Below, one piece after another: positions 24,601-47,906 of a DNA stretch of 64,000 bases. Within the stretch, counting starts at the first letter, position 1. Each line of letters opens with the position of its first letter. The DNA lies in NCBI GenBank assembly GCA_034508935.3, contig CM067455.1, forward strand, positions 27,937,428-28,001,427, written 5' to 3'. The translations under genes were made by a program, and so were the position numbers. Source of the DNA: Berghia stephanieae (Eukaryota > Mollusca > Gastropoda > Nudibranchia > Aeolidiidae). The notes beneath the pieces were generated by a model. That model made no database searches, was not told the origin of the DNA, and worked only from the letters and a program-made list of their open reading frames with translations.

Positions 24601-26484
24601 AAAAATCAGAACTTGAAGAATAAAAAAATCTGTTTCAATCTCTAACCAAGCTTTCCACATTATAAATTACTTGAAAATGCCCCAAAACAGATGTAGTGTG
24701 GTTCAGTTTGGTAAAACATCTATTCTTGTTTGAACTGATTTTGCTCTAAAAAAACAAAAGTCAAGTCATAATCCTATCAAACTTGGCTCCATAAGGCTAA
24801 AACTTCTTTGGATTAAATCTAAGTATCCCGCTTTATCATTCATTTTGTCAGGAAAGTGCAAATATGCCTGATTGAAGCTAGCGGAAGTAAATAAAAATGA
24901 AAAAGTAGGATAGAAGCTTCGATTTATTTCACAAAGATAAATCATGTGGCAAACCACATAAGTGGGTCCCATCTATCTTTGTGAATTAAATTACAACTCT
25001 TTTTTCTATGTTTTCATTGTTATTTTGTCAGGAAAGAAGCACACATTTATGTTCATGATAAATTTTCTCTGAACATGGAAAAAAAAAAAACCCACCAAAA
25101 AACTTGAGCTTTTCTATAGCGCATTATCCACCAAACATGCTCAAAGCGCTTTACATGGGTTCCCTGACCACCAGCAATACGTAACACGTAGAAAGAGACA
25201 TGACGCCTTTTAGGCACTATTGCAATTTTTTTTTCCAACAGAGGCAATGCTGTTAATGGCCAGGAACTCATTTTACACCTGAGTACGGTGAGAGAATGTG
25301 AGTAAAGAGCCTTTTCCAAGGACTCAACTATGCGCCGAGCGAGGCTCAAACCCAGGACCTTCCGATCTGAAAGCGAGTGTCATACCACTAGACCACATAG
25401 CCGAAAAAAAATATTAAAAAATAAATGAATAGCATCACTTACATCATTAAGGACCCTTGGATCTTCGTCCTCAAAGTGCATGAATTCTAATTCACAATCT
25501 TCAGTGAGGGGTCTATGGATGTCCCAGGGTTTGCCATTCACCAATGCCAGGGCTGACCTCGTCATCAACAGCTCTTGAATGTCTGAATAAAAAAAGGCAT
25601 TCATGACATATGGTCGTTACATTTGTAGAGAAGTTTTGTGAAAGAAACGTCTGAAAATTTGATAACCCGGAAGATAATAACTTTGCAATGGATGTCAATT
25701 GAGGATATTGAGCTAAGCTGAAACTTTATGATTACTAATAATCATAAAATAAATAATTCCTATTTTAATTTTATTTTCCTTCAAAATTTGAAGTATTTTC
25801 AACAATCAATGAAATTTGAATTATGATCCTTTACTTTAAACAAACTCAATCAGAAATGCCTTATGTCTTTATGTGCAAATTTATTTTGTCCCAATCATGA
25901 GATAAAAACTATTTCTAAAACAATTGAGGAAAAAAAAGAGTAAAATTTTGCGCACACTTGTGGAGTCAGACTTTAAAAATGAACGAAGAATAACACCAGA
26001 GACTTGCTGAACAACAACAATTGTGCAGCCTTACTCTATATCTTAGTCTAGATCAGTGCCTATTGTTTCATATTTTAAATGATAAATTGATATTTTAATT
26101 TCATGAAGCATACTACAATATTTGAAGACTTTAATGGTTTAATTCTGAACAGTAACAAAGCAACAATCAACTTACGCATGGCACAGTTAAAAGGTGTGGA
26201 CAGATCCTTATTCATGATCAAAGTACATGGGTCTGGTACCCCAGTGTGCTTGACCTCAATTTTCTCTATTCTTGTCACGAGAGCAGCTTGTCTCTTCTTC
26301 TCCTCGTCAAACAAAGCCACCCTTTTCTTCCTAACCTCTGCATTCGTGACTTTTGATCTTGAGCTGTTGTATAGACCTGGAAAAAGTTTAAAAGAAGTTA
26401 TAAATTAACAAATTATAAGATGAAAGAAAACATGAGCCTATATTTAGAAAATCACAAAGGTGAACGACCTCATAGGTCCTTTTA

Positions 26485-26529
<45 letters not shown>

Positions 26530-29500
26530 GTAGATCATTTATACAGTGCCTATTCCATATACACACAGCTCTAGGCGCCTTTTCAATACAAACATCAAAG
26601 TTACAATAACAGGTCATAGGTACACAGAACATGCTTAATATGTTCATATCATGAAAGATAATCCTTAAAAGGAAACTATTTTAATCTATCAAATATTTCC
26701 TAACAAAATAAGTTTTAATATTTGTCTTCAAAGTAGCTTATGTATTGCATTTTACTTAAGGAGATTGGAAAAGATTTCCAAACAGAAGGGGCAGCATGAG
26801 AAAAAGACCTATTCAGAAAACTTTTTGGAGCCTTTTTTTGGGGAACAGTTTGATATACTGTGTGCATACTTGCGGGTCTGATAACCTAAAGCAATTGTAG
26901 ACTTGATTTAACATTATTAGAATGGACAGTATCTCATGTCAGCTGGAGAATAGGGTTGAAGCCGGTAATTAGAACACCGCTTTATTGGAACAGCACTCAA
27001 TAAGAATTATATTCCTATCACCGAGGTTTTTTCTATGTAATTTCTACTGGTTCATCGGAACGTGTGCAGTTAAATGGAATGATTTCAGACATTCAGCACT
27101 CTTAATAATTTTTAAAAAATTCCTGAATAAAAAACCCCAAACCTATCACTATCAATCACTATTGTAATGAACAAAAATGGAGTGATGTCATATATCTTCA
27201 AATGAACAAATCGTCTGTTTACTAACAATTCCATTTTATACGATATGTTTATAGTATAGCCTACCAGTTTAGTTTGACTGCCTTGAGGAACAACAAATAA
27301 TCAATGAAAAAGAAGGCGCAAGTATGATGCAGTGTTTTGTTTGCGTTGATAAACTTAAACTTTATAATGATATAGGTTTCATTGAGCTCAATCCAATTTG
27401 AATTTTTTACCAAGTGATCAAAGTACCTACTAGTACTAGGAACGAAAAATTACGAAATAATTTCAAACATAGTATGAAGAAAGACTCAGAAAAAGAATGT
27501 CCGCTGCTGCATTACTACTGCTCTAAGTCCTGCAACAAAGTGGCCTCAAAGTTCTTGGGCAATTTCATGCAGCTTGAAAAGGAAGTAGATAAACTCAGGA
27601 AAAAAGTAGAAGACATAGATAAAAGTGTGAATATCATTCAAAAAGGTGAATTCACAGAGGAGATGATAGAAATAGTGAAATCAACAGCAAAGGATGAGAT
27701 AGAGGCCTACCCTATGTCTGAGGCGAGTGAGATTAAGGAGAGACTCAAGAGAAGTACAGAAGAAAAGTCAGATAGAGTAAGACAAGATATAAATGAAATG
27801 AGGAAAATCAATGAAACTGAGGAGAAGAAGCAGGCAATGGTGAAAAAGAACCTGGAACTAGAAGAGGAGAGAAATGAAAGGGCTAAGAGAGTGAAGAATG
27901 TAATTATGTATGGCATACCAGAAGCTAAAGATGGCGACAACAAGGAAGATATAAGAAAAGCCCAAATGGTACTCAAAGAGTTGCAGGTTCATGGAAACAA
28001 AGACAGCCTCAACCCTATAGAGCAAGTGATCAGATTGGGCAGAAGAGAAGATAGACCAAGACCCATGAAAATAAGTCTGATGTCAACGGATCAGCGTAAC
28101 ACTGCTCTTAGGAACAGCAAACAGTTGAAAGACCATAAACGGGAATGCTTACAGAAGGTGTATATTGGAGCTGACCAAACAATTATGCAAAGAGAGCAGG
28201 CCAAGGAGTTAAGAGAGGAGCTGAAGAGAAGACGAGAAGCAGGGGAAGATGTAGTCATATATAAGAAAAGGGTCATTTTCAGGGAAAAGTTTAGTGAACA
28301 AATAAGAAAGAGAGACAGCGATGTTGGAGGAAATGACTGGGACTGGGATGAGGAATGACTATATTGGAAACGTGTCAGTCCAATTGCCCAAAATGTTTCT
28401 GAGCAAGGACTCGAAGACAACAAGAAAATTCAAAAAAGAGAAGTACCAGTAAATGATAAGGAGGGGCAGCACTTGAATATGAAAAATACCCTGAAGTTCA
28501 TGTACACGAACGCAGACAGTGTGATGAATAAGAGAGAGGAGCTAAAGGCTATGGCAGAAGAAGAAGATCCAGATGTGATAGCAATAACAGAAGCTAAGCC
28601 AAAGAATGCAACAACACACCCAACAATAGCAGAGTTAGGTATTGAGGGATACACTATAATAGCTAGCAGAGATTTTGAAACTTCCGGCAGAGGAGTATAC
28701 TTATTGGTGAGAGAGAACCTGAAGGTTAACCCCATAGAGGAACTCACAGATCACGACTTTAGGGAGAGCGCTTGGTGCTCGATTGGAGTAACTGGACAAA
28801 GTCAGATACTAGTAGGAGTGATTTATCGGAGCCCAAATAGCACAGGAGAAAATAATGAGAGAATGTTGGAGATGATAAGGAGAGCATCACAAAAAAAGCA
28901 TTCAGAGATAATTATTATGGGAGACTTCAACATGCCGGAACTGGAGTGGAAAGGGATGGACGAACCAAAAGAGGGAAGCCTGGAGGAAAGTTTCATAGAA
29001 ACCATTGAAGATTGCTACCTACAACAGATAATAAAAGAACCCACGAGACAGAGAAAAAACCAGAAGCCCAACGTATTGGACTTGATATTGATGGAGGAAG
29101 AAAATGACATAATCGACCTAAGACTGAGCCACCCACTGGGAAAAAGCGACCATGCGACCATATTCCTAAAACTGAGGGCGACATCAGAGACTGTAGATGA
29201 AAAACTGACACTCAGATATAGGAAGGCTGATCTAGAGAGTATGAAAGAGGAACTGGGGCATATCAAATGGGAGGAAATACTAATCGAGGACACCGTAGGA
29301 AACAACTGGAGTAGATTTACCAGAGTACTTAACCAATGCTTCGAGAAAAACATCCCGAAAAGCAGAGGGAACCGGGTTGGGAGAAGAAATCAACCTTGGA
29401 TGACGCAGGAAGTGAGAGAGGCATTACGGAAGAAGAAGGCAGTAAATAGAAGATACTCTAGAAGCAAAAAGGAAGAGGATTGGGACAAATACAAAAGAGT

Positions 29501-31850
29501 GAGAAACGCAACTACTAAAATAGTCCGACAAGCGCATCAAAAGTATGAGAACAAGATAGCAGAGGAAACGAAAGAAAATCCTAAAGTATTCTGGAGTTAT
29601 GTAAACAGTAAAATGAAGACAAGACAGGGAACCTGTGACATAAAAAAAGAAGATGGCACTTGGGCATCTGAAGATGAAGACAAGGCAGAGGTGCTAAATC
29701 TCTTCTTTGCAAGTGTCTTTACAGTGGAGAACCAGAAAAACTTGCCAGATATTGCTAAAACAAGTAATATAGATACTACACAATGGCCGATTACTGAAGA
29801 GAGAGTAATGAAGAGACTACAAAACCTAAAGGAGAGTAAATCACCTGGACCTGACAAACTTCATCCTTACATCCTAAAAAACTTAGCAGAGCAGCTAGTA
29901 GAACCCCTAACCAAGATATTTAACCAGTCGATGAAAGAAGGAAGACTACCAAGGGAATGGAAAGAAGCTAACGTCACAGCCATATTCAAGAAGGGAGACA
30001 GAAAAAATCCAGAAAACTACAGACCAGTGAGCCTGACATCTGTCGTCTGCAAGCTCATGGAACAGCTGATTAGAGAAGAAATGGTTGATCATATGACCAA
30101 GAACAAACTATTCAGCAAATATCAACATGGTTTCATGGCGGGAAGGTCTACAGTAACAAACCTACTTGAAACAATGGATGACTGGACGAGAGACCTGGAA
30201 TTAGGCAACAATTTAGATGTCATATACCTCGACTTCAGAAAGGCATTTGACAAAGTTCCACACTGGCGCCTAATCAGGAAATTGGAACAGTATCAAATTA
30301 ATGATCAGACAGTCAAATGGGTCCGAGATTTCCTCAAAGATAGAAGACAAAAAGTGATAGTGAATGGAACAGCATCAACAGAGAGACTGGTAACAAGTGG
30401 AGTTCCACAAGGAAGTGTACTGGGACCAGTTCTCTTCCTGATTTATATCAATGACTTGCCAGACAATCTATCATCTAAATGTAAAATCTTTGCCGATGAT
30501 ACTAAGCTCTATGGAGTAGCTAATACAGAAGAAGAAAGAAACACCTTACAACAAGATTTGAAAAAGCTTGAAGAATGGTCCGAAATATGGCAGATGGAGT
30601 TCAATGTAGATAAATGTGCAGTTCTTCACCTAGGAAAAAACAACAGAGAAGCAAACTATATAATGAAAGAAAACCCCTGCAGAAATCCAATGGGGAAAAA
30701 GACCTAGGAGTATTTATTGATAGGAAGCTAAACTTCAAGAAGCAAATTAAAGATGTTCAATCTAAGGCTAGTAAAACACTCGGAATAGTGAAAAGAAATT
30801 TCAAGAATCTGAAAACAAAACACATGACTACCATCTACAAGACTATGGTTAGATCAAAGCTGGAATATGCTAACTGCATATGGTATCCGAAGTTTGAGGG
30901 AGACAAAGACTGTTTGGAAAGAGTGCAAAGGAGAGCAACAAAACTTATCACACACCTGAAAGACAAAACATACTGTGAGAGATTGAAAGAATTAAATCTC
31001 CCGACCTTAGATTACAGGAGAAGAAGGGGAGATATGATCCAAACATATAAAATAGTAAAGGGAATAGACAGGGTAGAGGCAGGATTCCTTAAACCAAACA
31101 AGAACATTCAGACACGAGGAAACAGCAAGAAACTGAAAAAAGAACGTAATAAAACAAATGAAAGAAGGAACTTTTTTTCATCTAGAATTGTAAATAACTG
31201 GAATAAACTACAAGAAACCACAGTATCAGCAAAAAATTTGAATAAATTCAAAGCAGAGTTGGAGATAAGCAACACCCTAGGAAACAAGTTCAATTATAAA
31301 AATTGGTCCAATCATTAATAGATGAGGAGGAGCGAAGGAGACTACACCAAGTCTAAAAGCTCTATACAGAGGTATCCAGGTATCCAGGTATAGCTTTTTG
31401 AAACTCACTCATTGGGTCTCAATCAAGGATTGTTTAGACAGACACCGAATGTTTCCAATCTAAATGTTTTACTCGGTTTCATTTTTTCTTAGGATAGTTG
31501 AGGGAATATTTGAGTTGTTTCCCTTAGCACGAGGAGCTTTCGGAAGGCCTCCCTTTTAATGGTGCTAAATGTCGGTTCCACCGGCCCACTTCTCTCAACT
31601 CATACAAATAGAGAACTCTAGACTAGACTAGACCGGAGTCACCAAACACAGTGACAGCGGCCTGGACTCAGGACAACACAATTCTCTTATCTATAAAATA
31701 ATATTGAACTGGAAAAAATATGCATTACGTTATATTCAAACGTGGGCTATATAGACAAACTTGAATCTATTTATTGTTCTTACGAGGAAGTCGATGTCTT
31801 AAACTCGATGATAACAAAGTTTGACTTTGTTTTGCAAAGGAGGCTGCCAT
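18669..31850 (-). CDS. MRPL39: mitochondrial ribosomal protein mL39, nine exons
   Basis: Exons (minus strand): 31784-31850, 26176-26376, 25443-25582, 23977-24075, 23569-23630, 22508-22768, 21565-21639, 19395-19445, 18669-18731. Introns are GT..AG. The product is a component of the mitochondrial large ribosomal subunit related to threonyl-tRNA synthetase (TGS-like region plus editing-like domain). Stretches closely matching mL39 as I recall it include KKRQAALVTRIEKIEVKH, MNKDLSTPFNCAMH, ALALVNGKPWDIHRPL, FVHDARLNLGDWNLTP and VYRMGDHIDMSSGPL. Exon 1 encodes a Ser/Arg/Leu-rich N-terminus (starting MAASFAKQSQ) typical of a mitochondrial presequence. The coding sum is 1019 nt. One extra base at the exon 4/5 junction would give 339 residues, almost the human length (338). 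As written, that junction shifts frame (see findings). Intron 1 carries the CR1-like LINE and intron 7 carries a 64-bp minisatellite and a pogo-like element. The family match is very secure. Confidence 0.93.
20038..20676. repeat. 64-bp minisatellite, ten copies
   Basis: Ten almost identical head-to-tail copies (unit begins TTTCAGGGCTATTCACACAA); the eighth-start spacing is 63 bp because one T is lost. It lies in MRPL39 intron 7. The uniformity indicates recent expansion. Confidence 0.95.
20797..21547. mobile_element. pogo-like non-autonomous DNA transposon
   Basis: Terminal inverted repeats CAGTAGAA...TTCTACTG, flanked by TA on both sides as in the Tc1/mariner/pogo group. The subterminal unit AACTCGGAAATAGCGAG is repeated several times at both ends. 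No transposase frame. The element ends 17 bp from MRPL39 exon 7, inside intron 7. Confidence 0.75.
22206..22445 (+). mobile_element. SINE family B copy
   Basis: Plus-strand copy starting GGGGTCCCGATAGCTCAG, in MRPL39 intron 6 close to exon 6. The C-run in the middle is a family feature. Confidence 0.75.
23195..23458 (-). mobile_element. SINE family A copy
   Basis: Diverged copy in a MRPL39 intron. The body and the tRNA-like B-box region (GGTCGAACCAAGGACC on the plus strand) are recognisable. Confidence 0.75.
25109..25402 (-). mobile_element. SINE family A copy
   Basis: Nearly full copy with A and B boxes and the tail, in a MRPL39 intron about 40 bp from the exon 3 splice donor. A-runs lie on both sides. 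Confidence 0.85.
26863..26945. mobile_element. half copy of the palindromic MITE
   Basis: Only one arm (GCATACTTGCGGGTCTGATAACC) and the start of the inner part remain, in MRPL39 intron 1. Confidence 0.5.
27414..28358 (+). CDS. LINE ORF1 protein
   Basis: Open frame of about 314 codons; the first ATG in it is about 20 codons in. The N-terminus has a Cys cluster (HYYCSKSCNKV) like the end of a zinc finger. A coiled coil of charged heptads follows (about residues 50-160), then an RRM-like region (NVIMYGIPEAKDGDN, EQVIRLGR) typical of CR1/L1-type ORF1 RNA chaperones. The same frame extends upstream to ATG 27324 (MMQCFVCVDK, a CxxC pair) but is closed by TGA at 27399. The true N-terminus may therefore be broken in this copy. 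Confidence 0.8.
   Translation: MIKVPTSTRNEKLRNNFKHSMKKDSEKECPLLHYYCSKSCNKVASKFLGNFMQLEKEVDKLRKKVEDIDKSVNIIQKGEFTEEMIEIVKSTAKDEIEAYPMSEASEIKERLKRSTEEKSDRVRQDINEMRKINETEEKKQAMVKKNLELEEERNERAKRVKNVIMYGIPEAKDGDNKEDIRKAQMVLKELQVHGNKDSLNPIEQVIRLGRREDRPRPMKISLMSTDQRNTALRNSKQLKDHKRECLQKVYIGADQTIMQREQAKELREELKRRREAGEDVVIYKKRVIFREKFSEQIRKRDSDVGGNDWDWDEE
28473..31318 (+). pseudogene. LINE ORF2: endonuclease and reverse transcriptase, one frameshift
   Basis: Frame 28473-30707 encodes an AP-type endonuclease (MYTNADSVMNKREELKA, IIMGDFNMPELEW, HPLGKSDHATIF). The reverse transcriptase follows (SPGPDKLHPYIL, NYRPVSLTSVVCK, YLDFRKAFDKVPHW, GVPQGSVLGPVLF, IFADDTKLYG with the catalytic Asp pair). Near 30670, in a run of As and Cs, the frame shifts by one. 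The C-terminal part continues in the frame ending at 31318 (EKDLGVFIDRKLNF, RVQRRATKLI, LPTLDYRRRRGDMIQTYK), a signature of CR1-like LINEs. Apart from that break the protein is complete, so insertion was recent or the break is a sequencing error in a homopolymer. Confidence 0.85.
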
Positions 31851-32025
31851 TTTGGAAAATGAGCGGAAGTTTATATGAGAGTAACTAGCCTTGAATTTTT
31901 GAGCATGCGCAATCGTGTTGTATCCAAGGCTACACCATAATCAATCAGCCCTTTCTGGATCTGTGTTGTTGTTACGGTGGAATGAAAGTTAATAAAAATT
32001 AAAATTGTAACAACACATAACCAAG
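31851..32025. promoter_or_regulatory. bidirectional promoter between MRPL39 and CFAP45
   Basis: 175 bp separate the two divergent start codons. Seen in sequence: CGGAAGT (31864-31870, ETS/NRF-2-like) just upstream of the MRPL39 ATG; GCATGCGC (31903-31910, NRF-1-like core); and the imperfect palindrome GTATCCAAGGCTAC (31920-31933), which resembles an RFX X-box about 93 bp before the CFAP45 ATG. Both start codons lie in AARATGG contexts that resemble YY1 sites. NRF-1 and ETS sites are typical of mitochondrial ribosomal genes, and X-boxes of ciliary genes. Function is inferred. Confidence 0.6.
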
Positions 32026-43462
<11,437 letters not shown>

Positions 43463-43737
43463 AATTACTGCATTATATTTATTGCCTTTTTTCAGGATTG
43501 GGGGTGGGGGTGGACTTTTCAATCATAACATAAGCAATGTTTGTTATATTTGATTTTGACTTAAGATAAAGGAGAGGAAAAGAACTAAATCACATCATCT
43601 AAAAATATGAATGTGTTCTTTTATTATTCTTTCAATCTATATTTTTTTTTTTGTGATTCTACAAAGATGCGATAGAGATGGTTGCTTTGAGAATACAGGG
43701 AAATATCTGTGATAACAAATTATATATTGAATGAGAG

Positions 43738-43763
43738 CGAGACAGAGAGATAGATAAATAGGG

Positions 43764-43795
<32 letters not shown>

Positions 43796-43799
43796 AGGG

Positions 43800-43865
<66 letters not shown>
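43738..43865. repeat. GA microsatellite
   Basis: GA/GGGA repeats in the probable CFAP45 3' untranslated region. Confidence 0.85.
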
Positions 43866-43870
<5 letters not shown>

Positions 43871-45039
43871 TGCATAAAGATAATGAGAGCCTGGAGTTAG
43901 AATGTGGAAGGGGAGGGAGGGGGAATGTTAATTTATACATGTGTATGTATATTATCTTTCTTCTTTATAGTTAGATACAGAAGAGATTGATTCAATTTAG
44001 TTGTGGGGTTACACATATAGAAAGTCCATTTTTTTTCCTTAAATGACAAAGACCGGATGTTTTGGATTATTTGAAACTTGTTAATTAAGATGGTTAGAAG
44101 AAAGGATGGCAAATAAAAGTGATGCTACTCTGACTTTTGCTCATCATGTCAGTGACTGGTTTTGGAATTTGGTTAACGACTGATGTGTCTTCTTACATTC
44201 ATAGATTCATAATGTCTACCTTTGCGTTTTTTCAGCGACGGATACCAACTTGAATTTGAGCTTAATTCTTTGATATTCCAGGGAAATGTTGAGAATGATA
44301 TATGGAAACAATAATATGAGAGAGATTGTGCACTTTTCTTGTACAATATAATGTATGTACATAAATCTGCAACACAATATTATAATAGTGTTGATGAACC
44401 AGCACCGTTTTATAAAATATGCTTACAACCAGATGAGCATGTACCATTGAGAATGTTTTTGAATATTACTTCTATTATTATTTGGTATAGATTCAACGAT
44501 TTCACTAATACGTCTGTTAAATGGCTGTAATATCATTCTAATTTATATACAATCCACTAAGAGCTAAAAATATAAAAGAGTAAACACAACAAATTTACGA
44601 TTCCATTTGTTGCTGATTGTAGATTTTCCAGTGAAAACACATCAGCTTCAAGCAGCAGATAATTTAACAACACAAAGCTGATATGAAACTTTTATCAGTG
44701 CAACTTCTGTTCCATCAAATGAATTTACATAATTTCTGTATCCTTTTTACAACCATTCACAAATATATACAGCCGACTATTTTCAATGATATTTTACTAT
44801 GTGCATTGTAATCATAGCATTTTCAATACGTGTGCCGATGTATCATGAATTTGGTCAGCCTGCCAACAATAATAAATTTTACACAAATTAAATTATCTAT
44901 AAAAATGATTGAAATTGTGGATTGGAAAAAAAATGTATCATGTCCTTCATGAAATAAAATATTTGTGAAAATAAACACTTTTTTTCAATTTTTATATCAT
45001 ATTTGTTTCTAATCTTCATTCAGTTATTTAATAACCGTA

Positions 45040-45235
45040 TCCATTTTACACCAGAGCACAGTGGAGAGAATGTGCGGAAAAAGTATTTTCCAAGGGTTCA
45101 ACTTTACACCACTTAGAGTAATTATTATCTATTTCCACCTGACCTAAGACACTCATCTACGCAATCAATATTTGGTGGACAGGGGTATCTGAGCTTGTGA
45201 GGCAATTGGGCTACCACTAAGCTTTCCAGATTCCC
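45040..45235 (-). mobile_element. old SINE family A fragment
   Basis: Degenerate copy of the body (TTTTACACCAGAGCACAGTG, TTTTCCAAGGGTTCAAC). Confidence 0.45.
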
Positions 45236-45370
45236 TTATCTATGTACAACTTGAATGAATAGGATTTCCCATATTTAGGGGCTATGATTGGGATTTCTTC
45301 CATGTAATGTACACCATCCTCACCCATTAAAAATCTGTTTTAATAAATGAGCTTATTCATATGTTTTTGT

Positions 45371-45896
45371 TTTGTTTTTAAGGGTTTTACGGCGCTTGCA
45401 ACACATTTAGGTCATATCATCAGCGCCAGTAAAACGGAAGAAAATGGGTAGTAAAAAGTTCTAGAATTAAAGTTAAAGTTAAAGCAGCCAAGAAAAGGTA
45501 AGACAAAGGGGAATTGGTTCAAATAGGAAACAGATGTAGATTCCAAGAGCATACTATCAAAGGACTTAGTTTGATATCACCTCAAAGTCTCATCCAGACA
45601 CAAGCACAGGTCACAACTAAGAGGGATACACTCAAATGTTTACAAATCATACAAAATATTTAAACAAAACAATACATGCATAACAGAAAGATGATTTACA
45701 AGGAATACAATATCATCTCCCAAAACGAACTATACATTTGACTGTTTCCCTCCCAGCCAGGGTATCAGGCCAGGGCCAGGATAAAACCAAGTAATCTCAT
45801 TTCAAGACAAAGACAGAAAGCATATTGGAAAACAGATATAGGGGGATAGAAGACAGTATGTGCCTCCCTGCCCACTATGGGAGGTCAGGAACCCCA
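45371..45896 (-). mobile_element. R540 copy
   Basis: Full-length reverse copy, from the tail (AAGGGTTTTACGGCGCTTGC) to ATGGGAGGTCAGGAACCCC. Confidence 0.75.
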
Positions 45897-46620
45897 GAGC
45901 TTATTCATACAAATATTTGTAATTCAAAGAACTGCAAAAAAACCAAAACAATCAAACTAACACTACAATGTGTTAACGTGTTGTATATCACCATTTAATA
46001 TATTTCATATTTGTTTAACAATAAATAACGAATAGAATGACAAATGATGACATAAAATCAGTGTCCTGTCCCTATACATAGAAAATAATTTAGAAATACA
46101 CACAATCCCAAGCATCACGCCCACTCATAATACATAATTACAAATGTGAGTGTTGCACAAACACATAAAAGATTCTCAAAAATAGTAACAATTTGAAAAA
46201 AATAAAATATCGAGAGTGTCTGACTCTAACCGTGCAAGTGCACAAAGCTTCTATTAAAGCCCATTCTATTCCATACCTCTGTGACCATCAAAGACTAACC
46301 ACAATCCCGTAATTGACAGGGTAGTAGTCTTGTGATCTAAACACACATAACAAATTATATTCCACCTCTCCCATTGGAAAACCCTATCATTTCTTTGTAT
46401 ACTAGTGGAGAACCTGCAATATTTGCGGAGAATTAAAGGCTATTAGGAACAGATGGTCATCTATTATGCTTATTATACTACTGTATTGTGTTTTTAGATT
46501 TGCCGATGATTCTGTGCTCGATGATAAAAAATTTAACATTGGTTTTACGGAACAATGTTGATCCATAACATAACCCTATTTTTTAAAAGAACAGATTAGA
46601 AAGATTATCATGACTTGATA

Positions 46621-47073
46621 CAGTCCACTCCAGATAATCGCAACACCCTGGGATCAGTGAAAATGTTGTGATTAACCAAAGTTGAGTTTCCTGTCCACTA
46701 TTTTAACATTGTACACATATACGGTAAAGCCAAACCAGTTGTTGTAAACATTGTTCTTAGTCCACCACAGACTGAGCGAGAAATAAAAACCATCTGGCAG
46801 CCCTGTATAGGTTTTGACAAGCAAAAGCAGCTTTGATCCAAGCTGACATCTTATTCAGAGTGGATTAACTTACTTTCACTCTTTTATTAATGATTTCACC
46901 AATGATGAAATTTAATCATGATAGTTTGATTGATTTCTTGAATTTGACACTTTTTGAGGTCAAAAATTTGTTGCGATTAACTGAAGCTTGTTGCAATTAG
47001 CCATTGACTTTTATATATAATCAATTCCGTTTCTTGGGATTAACCGAAAGTTTCGATTATCCGGAGTGGATTG
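46621..47073. mobile_element. pogo/Tc1-like non-autonomous element
   Basis: Starts after TA with CAGTCCACTCCAGATAATCG and ends with CGATTATCCGGAGTGGATTG, a near inverted repeat. Several GATTAACC motifs lie inside. No coding capacity. Confidence 0.6.
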
Positions 47074-47129
47074 AAGTATCAAGAGAGATTAAAATTACAT
47101 CATTTTCTGTTGCGGATGAAATTATTATG

Positions 47130-47906
47130 TTGTTTTTAAGGGTTTTACGGCGCTTGCAACACATTTAGGTCATATCAGTGCCAGTAAAAAGAAGAAAATT
47201 GGATAGTGAAAAGATTTTAGATATATAATTAAAAGGACTTGAGGAAAGAGTAAAACAAAGGGGAATTGGTTCAAATTGGAAACAGATGTAGATTCCAAGA
47301 GCACATTATCAGTGTACTTAGTTTGAGATCACCTAAAAGTCTCGCCCAAACATCAGCATAAGATCCCACTAAGAGGAATACACTCAAATGCTTACACATT
47401 ATACATTCAAAATAACAAATATAACAATACATAACAGAGAGATGATTTACAAGGAAAAAAATATAATCTCCCAAAACAATAACTATGCATTTGACTGTTT
47501 CCCTCCCAGCCAAGCTCTATGGCCAGGCCCAGGGCAAAATCAAGTAATCTCATTCCAAGACAAAGACAGAAAGCAAATTGGAAAACAGATATAAGGGGAA
47601 AGAAGACGCAGTAAGTACCTCCCTGCCCACTATGGGAGGTCAGGAACCCCACCCAGATATAAGGGGAAAGGAGACGCAGTAAGTACCTCCCTGCCCACTA
47701 TGGGAGGTCAGGAACCCCACCCAGATATAAGGGGAAAGAAGACGCAGTAAGTACCTCCCTGCCCACTATGGGAGGTCAGGAACCCCACCCAGATATAAGG
47801 AGATAGAAGACGCAGTAAGTACCTCCCTGCCCACTATGGATGGTCAGGAACCCCACCCAGATATAAGGGGATAGAAGATGCAGTAAGTACCTCCCTTCCC
47901 ACTATG
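47130..47906 (-). mobile_element. R540 copy with multiplied 5' end
   Basis: Reverse copy whose 5' end (right side) is repeated in tandem with a 68-bp period (unit includes ACCTCCCTGCCCACTATGG), about 4.7 times from 47583 to 47906. Confidence 0.75.

Larger units (their letters stand above)
27324..31392 (+). mobile_element. CR1-like non-LTR retrotransposon (LINE), nearly full length
   Basis: It carries an ORF1-type coiled-coil/RNA-binding frame and an ORF2 endonuclease/reverse transcriptase frame. It ends in a short 3' tandem repeat of AGGTATCC (31370-31392), as CR1/L2 elements do. It lies within MRPL39 intron 1, antisense to that gene. ORF2 has one frame break near 30670 and ORF1 has a TGA near its N-terminus, so the copy is young but probably inactive. 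No target duplication was recognised and the 5' edge is uncertain. Confidence 0.88.

Noticed and set aside
28473-30707. LINE ORF2 as a host gene
   Set aside because: Endonuclease and reverse transcriptase motifs and the CR1-like 3' end identify it as a retrotransposon.
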